A DNA stretch of 5,922 nucleotides from contig NJEF01000093.1 in NCBI GenBank assembly GCA_002255065.1, positions 1 to 5,922 of the forward strand, read 5' to 3'. Within the stretch, counting starts at the first letter, position 1; the number at the start of each line of letters is the position of its first letter. The notes below the pieces were generated by a model. It was not told the DNA's origin and did no database searches. It worked only from the letters and a program-made list of their open reading frames with translations. A program made the translations under genes and the position numbers. Source of the stretch: Desulfurococcales archaeon ex4484_204. GTDB taxonomy: Archaea; Thermoproteota; Thermoprotei_A; Sulfolobales; NBVN01. Below, piece after piece: positions 1-5,358 of this stretch.

Positions 1-38
1 GCGTAAAGCCGGATACCAGCGGCCTTCTACGCCACCAC

Positions 39-45
39 TATTTAA
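39..45 (+). promoter_or_regulatory. possible TATA box before the glycosyltransferase gene
   Basis: TATTTAA stands out in otherwise GC-rich sequence. An archaeal TATA box centred near 42 would start transcription near 68, which is after the first ATG at 60 but before the in-frame TTG at 81. So either the gene uses TTG 81, or this box is not its promoter. On the minus strand the same bases read TTAAATA and could serve a divergent gene to the left of the window. Confidence 0.35.
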
Positions 46-59
46 CCCCTCCTGCATGA

Positions 60-1157
60 ATGATCTACTCAGGGCCTAGCTTGAGGGTACTGCTTGTAGT
101 GCTGAATAAGGATAACGCCGAGGGCCTTAGGGAGTGCCTTAAAAGCCTTACCCAGCAGTCGTGCGGGCTGTGCGGGTGCTTCGACGTCCTCGTCATGGAT
201 GGGGGCTCCCGCGACGGCTCCCGCGACGTAGTCGCTGAGTTCTCCTCTAAGTACCCATGCATTAGGTTTAAGGTCCAGGAGGTCGGGGGAGGTGTTGGGC
301 CTGCTAGGGTTGAGGCAGTTAGGTACGCACTCGATTACGGGTACGACTACGTTATATGGGGGGACTCGGAGAACGTGTACGACCCCCACTACGTAGAGGA
401 GGTTGTTAAGAGGTTGGGGAGCCCTGGGTGCGACGTGGTGTCGGGCAGGCCTGTCGTTGCTGGCAGGAGCTTCTGGTCTAGGGCCTTCTTCTGGTACCAC
501 GCGTACCACGTCCTCTTCGACTACGTTAGGAGGAGGCACGCCCCGGGGAATAATAAGGGGGTTAGTGTAGGTGTTTACTCAAGGGTTATATACCCGCCGG
601 TGTCTAGGAGTGATGACTTCTACTTCAGCTACCTAGCCCTTAGCAGGGGCCTCAGATTCTGCTACGCCGGGGACGCTGTTGTTAAGGTATCGATGCCCGA
701 GGGGTTTAAGGGCGTTAGGTCGTGGCAGAACTCCAGGGTTAGGGGGCTTGTTGAGGGCGCCTTAATCCTTGGGATGCACGTACCCCCTGACTACCCGCCG
801 TGGCTCCTACTAGCTCTATCACCGCTGGCGGTGGGCTTAGCGGCCTACCTAGCTATGCACGCATCCCCTATAGCTCCAGCGGTGCTGGTGATTGCGTACC
901 TAGCTGTCCTAGCCTACCTAGGTTACAAGCTATTTAGTGCTGCTGGTAAGGCGTTGGAGGGGGCTTCACCAAGGCTCACCTCCTCCCTAACAGCCCTGCT
1001 CGGCATGTACCTACACTCAGTGTTCACTACGTACTACGTCCTTAAGCACTTAAGGACCCTCTACAGGCTCAGGGGCTCCCTAGCTAGTAGGGCTGCTGCG
1101 GTGCTGAGGAGGTTCGGCTTCAGACCTAGGGATGCAGGGCTTCAGGACTCAATGTAA
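60..1157 (+). CDS. family 2 glycosyltransferase with C-terminal membrane segments
   Basis: Probably transfers a sugar from a nucleotide- or lipid-linked donor to a lipid, glycan or protein at the inner face of the membrane; the substrate cannot be read. The N-terminal GT-A fold starts with a beta strand (residues 9-15) and NKDNAEGL (16-23). DGGSRDGS (47-54) is the nucleotide-binding loop, GDSEN (101-105) sits where the DxD-type metal site is expected, and SDD (184-186) is a candidate catalytic acid region. QNSR (223-226) recalls the QxxRW motif but lacks the Trp. Three hydrophobic stretches follow (about 248-266, 270-292, 307-328), then a basic tail. Length (365) is usual for membrane-anchored GT2 enzymes. 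Start is ATG 60; TTG 81 would give MRVLLVVLNKDN, also a good GT2 start and better placed relative to the TATA-like box at 39-45. The next gene's promoter begins right after its stop. Confidence 0.9.
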   Translation: MIYSGPSLRVLLVVLNKDNAEGLRECLKSLTQQSCGLCGCFDVLVMDGGSRDGSRDVVAEFSSKYPCIRFKVQEVGGGVGPARVEAVRYALDYGYDYVIWGDSENVYDPHYVEEVVKRLGSPGCDVVSGRPVVAGRSFWSRAFFWYHAYHVLFDYVRRRHAPGNNKGVSVGVYSRVIYPPVSRSDDFYFSYLALSRGLRFCYAGDAVVKVSMPEGFKGVRSWQNSRVRGLVEGALILGMHVPPDYPPWLLLALSPLAVGLAAYLAMHASPIAPAVLVIAYLAVLAYLGYKLFSAAGKALEGASPRLTSSLTALLGMYLHSVFTTYYVLKHLRTLYRLRGSLASRAAAVLRRFGFRPRDAGLQDSM

Positions 1158-1164
1158 TTTATAA
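1158..1164 (+). promoter_or_regulatory. TATA box of the DUF47/PhoU-like gene
   Basis: TTTATAA directly after the glycosyltransferase stop. Its centre (about 1161) lies about 27-28 nt upstream of the in-frame GTG at 1189, the classic archaeal spacing to a transcription start, so a leaderless mRNA beginning at GTG 1189 is likely. This argues for GTG 1189 over the longer TTG 1174 start. Confidence 0.55.
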
Positions 1165-1188
1165 CTAGGAACCTTGAGTTTATGTTGG

Positions 1189-1834
1189 GTGCCTAGGTTG
1201 AGCGAGCTTATAGGGAGGGAGCTCTCAAGCATGATACTTAGCTACGGTAGGGAGGTTAAGGAGATAGTTAGGGGTTTAAGGGAGGGCGTTGAGTTCCTGA
1301 ACACGATGAGGTCCGGCGAGGCCATGGAGGTCCTCGCGAGGAGCATAAGGGCGGATAAGGAGGGACATAATACTTAAGGTCGGAACATCCATTAAGGAGG
1401 GCTACATTAGGGAGTGGGTCGCTAGGCTCATAAGGAGGCTCGACCTGGTTGCTGAGTCGAGCAAGGAGGCCGCTAGGTACCTAACAATAATACCGTACCT
1501 GGAGATCCCGGTGGAGCTGAGGGACGTGGTAGAGTCTCTAAGCAAGCTAGCTGCTGAGGGCATGGACCTAGTGCTTGACGGCCTTGAAGCCCTCATTGAG
1601 GGGGATGAGGAGAGGGCTGCTGCCCACGCTAGCAGGGTCGAGGAGATCGAGGAGAGGGCTGACGACGCGCTGGTTAACGGTAGGAGGCTCCTGATAAAGT
1701 ACGGTGAGAGGATGAGGAACGCAGCCCTGATAGTCCTCATTAGGGACTTCATTGAGAGCATAGAGAAGATAACTGACTACGCTGAGGACGCTGCCGACTA
1801 CATAAGGACGTTAGCCCTGAGGCTGGCTGCCTAG
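1189..1834 (+). pseudogene. DUF47/PhoU-like phosphate transport accessory protein, frame broken once
   Basis: DUF47 proteins are cytoplasmic PhoU-like helical bundles that bind metal and partner PiT phosphate permeases; a PiT gene lies next door. The first part, from GTG 1189 (or TTG 1174), reads PRLSELIGREL to about 1350 and stops at TAA 1375. The family continues one base later in another frame: RIRRDIILKV from 1352, then IKEGYIREW, and the C-terminal helices with EEIEERADD (about 1640-1666) and DYAEDAADYIR (about 1775-1807), typical acidic ExxxD-like PhoU motifs. Joined length, about 214 residues, equals the usual DUF47 length, so the gene is complete apart from one +1 change between 1349 and 1375. 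Removing one G from GGG at 1349-1351 would restore a single frame. Sequencing error, a young mutation or programmed frameshifting are all possible; error or mutation is simplest. Its stop overlaps the stop of the convergent PiT gene. Confidence 0.8.
1831..1834. other. one palindromic CTAG used as stop codon by both convergent genes
   Basis: On the plus strand the DUF47 frame ends GCC TAG with TAG at 1832-1834. On the minus strand the PiT frame ends with TAG at 1833-1831. Both stops are thus the two readings of one CTAG, leaving a 4-base 3' overlap and no intergenic space or terminator between the genes. Confidence 0.9.
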
Positions 1835-3036
1835 ATCACGGCGCGTAGCAGGAGGTAGAGGCCTGCAGCGGAGCCTATAGTTACTGGTGCCGCAGCTGCC
1901 CACGCACCGAATATCCTCGCTAGGGTTCTTACGTTAACTGCCTTAATCCCTCTAGCTACCCCCACACCGGCTACTGACCCGACTATGGCCATGGTTGTTG
2001 AGACCGGCATCCCAAGCCTAGTCATTATTAGGACGCTGAGGGCTGTCCCCAGCTGCGATGTAAAGGCTGAGTAGTAGGTCAGGGTGGTTATCTTCTCGCC
2101 AACGGTCTCAACAACCCTGGAACCCCACGAGATAATACCTATAGCTATGCCTGAAGCGCAGAACGCTAGGGCGAATATATCGACACTCATCTCGGGGGGT
2201 ACGTACCCCCTCGATAGGGCTAGAGCTATAGCTGTTAGGGGGCCCGCGGACTTAGCTACGTCGTTAGCCCCGTGGCTGAAGGCTATGGAGGCTACCGCTA
2301 TGAGTATTAAGGCCTTAATAACCGCGCTGTCAAGACCTCCCTCCCTAAACCTCCTCCTAGCAACTAGGTAGTAGGTTAGGAACGCGGCTACTGCAGCAGC
2401 CCCTATAAGGGTCGATGTGAGGGTTGCGTAGGATATGTCCTTAATGGCCAGGGTCTTGAATGTGAGGAGGAAGGACGCTGAAAACGCTATGATGAACACT
2501 GATGAGGCCCCAGCTACTGGGAGTAGCCTAGAGCTCCTAAACATCTTCTCGAAGACTACGTGTACAGCCAGGGTTAACACGGCCGCGAATAGGGGTAGGA
2601 CAGCCCACGAGGTAACTACTAAGGTGACAGTGAACCAGTTAACCATGCTGAGGCCGACGGCAGCTATCCCGAAACCTACTAACCCCCCCACGACCCCCTC
2701 GGTAACGGACATAGGGGTTCTCAGTATGGTTGAGACGAGTACTAAGAGCCCTGTCGTAATGAGTATCGATAGCATCCCGGCCACTACGTCCCTAGCGTGC
2801 AGAGCGCTCATGTTGACTATATCGTACATAAGTGTTTTAGATACGTACTTACCGAATAGGATAGCGCCCACGAAGTCGGCTACCGACGCAATGATTAGGG
2901 CCTTAGGCAGGGTTATAGCCCCGGAGCCCACTGCAGCCCCTATGGCGTCGGCTGCGTTGTTAGAGCCGTTGTTCCATGCAACGAAAAAGGCTACAGCAGC
3001 CCCTACGATCACTAGGTACAGCTCCATTAAGGACAC
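1831..3036 (-). CDS. PiT-family inorganic phosphate permease
   Basis: Integral membrane symporter (PHO4/PF01384, PiT class) importing phosphate with H+ or Na+. The sequence has two inverted halves, each with the family signatures: WNNGSNNAADAIG (21-33) and FSHGANDVAKSAGP (253-266) are the two GANDVANA-type motifs, and RTPMSVTEGVVGG (106-118) and MPVSTTMAIVGS (343-354) the paired TPxS-type motifs. ETVGEKITTL (310-319) is also typical. About 10 hydrophobic segments are separated by a basic loop (RRRFREGG, 227-234). Its 401 residues match short archaeal PiT proteins. The open frame starts at GTG 3036, but ATG 3027 is better: AGGTG (3038-3034 on the minus strand) lies six bases before it as a Shine-Dalgarno, giving 398 residues. 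It has its own TATA box, although it follows the Nmad3-like gene on the same strand. Convergence with the DUF47 gene links both to phosphate uptake. Confidence 0.95.
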   Translation of the reverse strand: MSLMELYLVIVGAAVAFFVAWNNGSNNAADAIGAAVGSGAITLPKALIIASVADFVGAILFGKYVSKTLMYDIVNMSALHARDVVAGMLSILITTGLLVLVSTILRTPMSVTEGVVGGLVGFGIAAVGLSMVNWFTVTLVVTSWAVLPLFAAVLTLAVHVVFEKMFRSSRLLPVAGASSVFIIAFSASFLLTFKTLAIKDISYATLTSTLIGAAAVAAFLTYYLVARRRFREGGLDSAVIKALILIAVASIAFSHGANDVAKSAGPLTAIALALSRGYVPPEMSVDIFALAFCASGIAIGIISWGSRVVETVGEKITTLTYYSAFTSQLGTALSVLIMTRLGMPVSTTMAIVGSVAGVGVARGIKAVNVRTLARIFGAWAAAAPVTIGSAAGLYLLLRAVI

Positions 3037-3038
3037 CT
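3034..3038 (-). promoter_or_regulatory. ribosome binding site that decides the PiT start
   Basis: AGGTG on the minus strand, six bases before ATG 3027 and overlapping the upstream GTG 3036. It favours ATG 3027 as the true start of the permease. Confidence 0.5.
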
Positions 3039-3073
3039 ATGATATCCTTACTTAATTCGTAGGTAGCTGGGAA

Positions 3074-3081
3074 TTATAAAT
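3074..3081 (-). promoter_or_regulatory. TATA box of the PiT permease gene
   Basis: ATTTATAA on the minus strand in the 61-base gap between the Nmad3-like gene and the permease gene. The predicted transcription start is near 3051, giving a leader of about 23 nt that contains the AGGTG site before ATG 3027. It suggests the permease can be transcribed separately from the gene upstream. Confidence 0.55.
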
Positions 3082-3097
3082 GTTTAACCGCTGACCC

Positions 3098-3949
3098 CTA
3101 GAGGTAGCCCTCGCTAACCATTACATCAACTATCTGCTCGGTTCTCGCCGGGTCGAAGACCTTGTGCCTCACCCTATCCTCGAAGCCCTTAATGTTGAAT
3201 AGGTAGGAGTACGTAGTTAGCACCCTCCTCCCCCTACTCCACAGGATTAGGGGTAGGGGCTTCTTAAGGTACCCGTACCTACCCCTCTCGCTAAGGATTA
3301 CCACCGGAAGGTCGATGCCCCTAGCTGAGTGGGGAGTCATTACGACCTCCTCCCCGTACTCCTTAGCAGCTATCTCCCACACCCTGTCATCACCCTCCCT
3401 ACCAACGTCGACGTTGTGCTTAGTAGCTATCTCCGTTAGGTCAACTACTTCGTCGACCTCCATGTACGCAACTATGTAGATACCCCTCTCAGCCCTCATG
3501 AAAGCCCTCCTTATCTCGGTGAAGCCCCTAGGCCTGTTGAAGAACTTAGGCGGGTACCTAGCTAGGCCCGCAGCGAAGAATATGTAGCAGTCCCCCCTGC
3601 AGTTGGTGAAGGACTTAGGAATCCTCCCGCCAGCCTGCCTCCAGTAGTCGCAGTAGACACCTATGTCGAACCTGGGGTCCCAGTGGGCTACGACGTTGCT
3701 TACGTGGTAGCTGGACCCCCCAACCAGGACGTAGTCTGAGGGTAGGTACTTGCTTAGATAGCAACTACTGCAGCGACACGGTATCCTGCTGTAGCTGTAC
3801 GCGTGGGCTAGGCCTACCTTCCTAAACCTACCTAGGAACTCAGGTATTGGGAGGAGCTCGAAGCAGTCACTAATAAACGGGGAGTAGTAGCCGCCGTCAG
3901 CTGTCTCGAAGAACACCCTCAGCAGTATGGAGCCCTTAACCGCCCTCAC
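3098..3949 (-). CDS. Cys-rich protein resembling Nmad3 (nucleotide modification associated domain 3)
   Basis: Function unproven. The order of motifs recalls the Nmad3 family, which was named from predicted DNA base hypermodification systems: an N-terminal strand followed by ADGGYYSPFISDCFELLPIPE (17-37, an acidic-Gly loop then PIPE), HWDPRFDIGVYCDY (89-102, the HxDPxF segment), GDCYIFFAAGL (119-129) and GIYIVAYMEV (156-165). The C-terminal half has VVILSERG (216-223) and an aromatic segment around 230-250. An insert holds CRCSSC (58-63); with C29, C100, C117 and C121 there are seven cysteines, perhaps binding zinc or an iron-sulfur cluster. No membrane segment or signal peptide is seen. The start is GTG 3949, about 26 nt after a TATA-like box, consistent with a leaderless mRNA. 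The family call rests on remembered motif order only; it could be another archaeal hypothetical family. Confidence 0.8.
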   Translation of the reverse strand: MRAVKGSILLRVFFETADGGYYSPFISDCFELLPIPEFLGRFRKVGLAHAYSYSRIPCRCSSCYLSKYLPSDYVLVGGSSYHVSNVVAHWDPRFDIGVYCDYWRQAGGRIPKSFTNCRGDCYIFFAAGLARYPPKFFNRPRGFTEIRRAFMRAERGIYIVAYMEVDEVVDLTEIATKHNVDVGREGDDRVWEIAAKEYGEEVVMTPHSARGIDLPVVILSERGRYGYLKKPLPLILWSRGRRVLTTYSYLFNIKGFEDRVRHKVFDPARTEQIVDVMVSEGYL

Positions 3950-3969
3950 CCCATATTCCCTTATAGAAG

Positions 3970-3977
3970 AATTTATC
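3970..3977 (-). promoter_or_regulatory. TATA-like box of the Nmad3-like gene
   Basis: GATAAATT on the minus strand, centred about 25 nt upstream of GTG 3949, with a T-rich stretch just before it. The spacing predicts a transcript starting at or next to the GTG, i.e. leaderless. Confidence 0.4.
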
Positions 3978-4026
3978 TAGGTAAAAAGGGTTAGTACCGC
4001 CTAATCCATACAGGCCCCGGGTGAAC

Positions 4027-4281
4027 CTACATAACGCCCTTCCCCTTCCTGAGCTTACTGATTATCGCTTCAGCCATCCCCCTAAGATCCTCGAGCACCT
4101 TAATAACCTCCTCCTCGCTGAGATGGCTCGACTCTATCATACCTACGGCCTGCTTAACAGCTCTCCTCAAGGCCTCCTCCCTGTTAAGGCCCCTCCTAAC
4201 CCAGTGCCTGTACAGCCTCAGGGCTGAGACGACGGAGCCCTCAACGTACCTCCTCCACGCCTCCTCCTTAGGCTTCCTCAA
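4027..4281 (-). CDS. small helical protein of unknown function, 84 residues
   Basis: I do not recognise a family. The product is basic at the start and end (RKPKEEAWRR at 2-11, KLRKGKG at 76-82), with no cysteine, no signal peptide and no membrane segment. It should fold as three or four amphipathic helices: about 5-29, 33-51 (NREEALRRAVKQAVGM) and 55-77 (SEEEVIKVLEDLRGMAEAI). Such small all-helical proteins are often nucleic-acid binders or subunits of larger complexes, but nothing proves this. TTG 4281 is a convincing start because GGAGGG lies four bases before it on the minus strand, and a TATA-like box stands at about 4318-4327. Codon use matches the neighbours. It is transcribed away from the biotin carrier gene and towards the Nmad3-like gene, 77 bases away, which has its own promoter. 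Confidence 0.75.
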   Translation of the reverse strand: MRKPKEEAWRRYVEGSVVSALRLYRHWVRRGLNREEALRRAVKQAVGMIESSHLSEEEVIKVLEDLRGMAEAIISKLRKGKGVM

Positions 4282-4285
4282 CTAG

Positions 4286-4291
4286 CCCTCC
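4286..4291 (-). promoter_or_regulatory. ribosome binding site for the TTG start at 4281
   Basis: GGAGGG on the minus strand with a four-base spacer (CTAG) to TTG 4281. It is the strongest Shine-Dalgarno sequence in the window and supports the non-ATG start. Confidence 0.6.
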
Positions 4292-4317
4292 ACCACTATA
4301 GGTGTTAGCATTAAGGG

Positions 4318-4327
4318 TATTAAATAG
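4318..4327 (-). promoter_or_regulatory. TATA-like box of the 84-residue protein gene
   Basis: CTATTTAATA on the minus strand in the divergent intergenic region. The predicted transcription start near 4295 leaves a leader of about 14 nt holding the GGAGGG site. The plus-strand reading, TATTAAATAG, is also TATA-like, but it lies about 60 nt before the biotin carrier start. Confidence 0.5.
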
Positions 4328-4343
4328 GGGTGAGGGCATAACG

Positions 4344-4351
4344 TTTTATTT
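4344..4351 (+). promoter_or_regulatory. possible TATA-like box of the biotin carrier gene
   Basis: TTTTATTT centred near 4348 predicts transcription from about 4375, giving a leader of about 8 nt before ATG 4383. GTGAGG at about 4369-4374 is a weak Shine-Dalgarno candidate, but it would be outside such a short transcript. The box at 4318-4327 is the alternative promoter. Confidence 0.35.
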
Positions 4352-4382
4352 CGGTAAGTCCTTAGTATGTGAGGCCCTATCA

Positions 4383-4781
4383 ATGCCTAAGTATAGGGTT
4401 AGGGTTGGGGGTAAGGAGTACGTAGCTGATGTCGAGGAGAAAGGCCCCGGGCTCCTCCTCGTTAGGGTTGGGGATAAGGTGCTCGAGGTCTCCGTTGAGG
4501 GCCTGGAAGCCCCTACCCCAGCAGCTACAGGCGTAGAGGTTGCTGAGAGGAGGCCGCCTGAAGTAGCTGGTAAGGTAGTTACGACCCCAGTTCCCGGTAA
4601 GGTGCTAGAGGTCAGGGTTAGGGTGGGAGACGTAGTTAAGGAGGACACCGTCGTAGCCGTTATTGAGTCGATGAAGATGAGCATGGAGGTGTATGCGGGG
4701 GTGTCCGGCAGGGTTAAGGAGGTCAGAATTAGGCCAGGGGACTTCATAGACTTAGGGCAGGTTATAGCGGTTATAGAGTAG
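4383..4781 (+). CDS. biotin carboxyl carrier protein of an acyl-CoA carboxylase or decarboxylase
   Basis: Carries covalently bound biotin that shuttles CO2 between the biotin carboxylase and carboxyltransferase partners (acetyl/propionyl-CoA carboxylase type) or in a biotin-dependent decarboxylase (gamma subunit, methylmalonyl-CoA type). Counting from ATG 4383 it has 132 residues: an N-terminal beta-rich part (1-41: YRVRVGGKEY, LLLVRVGDKVLEVSVEG), a Pro/Ala/Val-rich linker (43-60) and the biotinyl domain (about 62-132) with ESMKM at 95-99. Lys98 is the predicted biotinylation site, 34 residues from the C-terminus, as is usual. The frame is open upstream to GTG 4302, but that would add 27 residues unlike the family and include the promoter boxes, so ATG 4383 is preferred. 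Its length fits archaeal BCCP and MmdC-like subunits. No partner subunit or biotin ligase is in the window. Confidence 0.93.
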   Translation: MPKYRVRVGGKEYVADVEEKGPGLLLVRVGDKVLEVSVEGLEAPTPAATGVEVAERRPPEVAGKVVTTPVPGKVLEVRVRVGDVVKEDTVVAVIESMKMSMEVYAGVSGRVKEVRIRPGDFIDLGQVIAVIE

Positions 4782-4850
4782 GGTAATGGTTAAAAAGCGT
4801 GTCTCAATTACTTGGTGAAGTCCTTAAACCCCTCCCTGACGTCGGGCTTT

Positions 4851-4950
4851 CTTAAGGTGGCTGAACACCTTAAGCAGGTCCCCGGGAACGGGTCTGTGGC
4901 CTAGGGAGCTAGGCCACGCCTTCTTAATGAAGTTAAACCGGTCTTCATTA
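4851..4950. repeat. cluster of perfect inverted repeats (potential hairpins)
   Basis: Four perfect inverted repeats lie in 100 bases. CTTAAGGTG at 4851-4859 pairs with 4866-4874 (9 bp, 6-base loop). CCCG at 4881-4884 pairs with CGGG at 4889-4892 around a GGAA loop. GTGGCCTAG at 4896-4904 pairs with CTAGGCCAC at 4909-4917 (9 bp, 4-base loop). TAATGAAG at 4925-4932 pairs with CTTCATTA at 4943-4950 (8 bp, 10-base loop). All are inside the minus-strand remnant. Whether they are functional structure or a by-product of palindromic codon pairs is open. Confidence 0.65.
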
Positions 4951-5299
4951 GTGTTGTAGAACACCCCAGCACCCCCTACCTCGTGCTGGTACTCAGGCCA
5001 GGCTTCTGATGGGTTCCCAGCTTAAGCACGAACTCCCTGAACCCGTAGTAGCTCTCGAACGTTGGCCACCACTCCTCAACACCTAAGGTCTCGAAGGCGT
5101 ACTCCATCTTAGCAAGGTATAGGGGTAGGCCGGCCCTAAACCCCCTCTTAAACACTATGGTGTGTAGGGATATCGCTATCTTATCGTTTAGTAGTCCAGC
5201 GTTAACAAGCCCTGCTAGGGTCCCGTCATCAAGGACGCCGACCTGAACCTACTCTTCCTTAATCCTCTGCCTCGGAATCGCTAAGATCTCTGCGTACGT

Positions 5300-5315
5300 C
5301 CTAGCCCTGGCTAGG
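5300..5315. repeat. short perfect inverted repeat
   Basis: CCTAGCC at 5300-5306 and GGCTAGG at 5309-5315 are perfect complements two bases apart. As a hairpin it would pair six bases around CCTG. It lies in the 5' part of the minus-strand remnant, outside the denser hairpin cluster. Confidence 0.5.
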
Positions 5316-5358
5316 TCGAAGAAGTCCACGTCCACCTGCATCACTATGATGTCCTTAA

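Noticed and set aside
32..41. CCACCACTAT, also found at 4290-4299, as a shared regulatory repeat
   Set aside because: Ten-base matches are expected several times by chance in nearly 6 kb, and the two copies lie at different positions relative to the TATA boxes.
2489..2505. Possible C/D box small RNA (ATGATGA followed by CTGATGA)
   Set aside because: The C and D boxes are only a few bases apart, leaving no room for a guide, and the site lies inside the permease gene.
2435..3055. Long plus-strand open frame opposite the phosphate permease
   Set aside because: It is the antisense shadow of a clear PiT gene, has Thr/Ala/Pro-rich low-information sequence and no family features. The same applies to the open frames at 69-539 (minus), 1402-1761 (minus), 2084-2371, 4021-4227 and 4346-4747 (minus).
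4302..4382. N-terminal extension of the biotin carrier protein from GTG 4302
   Set aside because: The 27 extra residues do not look like the family, contain both promoter-like boxes and would place the start too close to the divergent gene; ATG 4383 gives the normal N-terminus.
4391..4473. Telomere-like GGGTTAGGGTT words and a repeated 13-mer (4398-4410 and 4461-4473)
   Set aside because: They encode Arg-Val/Val-Arg strands with AGG and GTT codons in the biotin carrier protein; codon preference explains them. There are not four evenly spaced G tracts for a convincing quadruplex.
5249..5251. In-frame TAG in the minus-strand remnant read as pyrrolysine
   Set aside because: The DUF47, PiT, 84-residue and biotin carrier genes all end normally in TAG, and the same remnant has other lesions, so a nonsense mutation is simpler.
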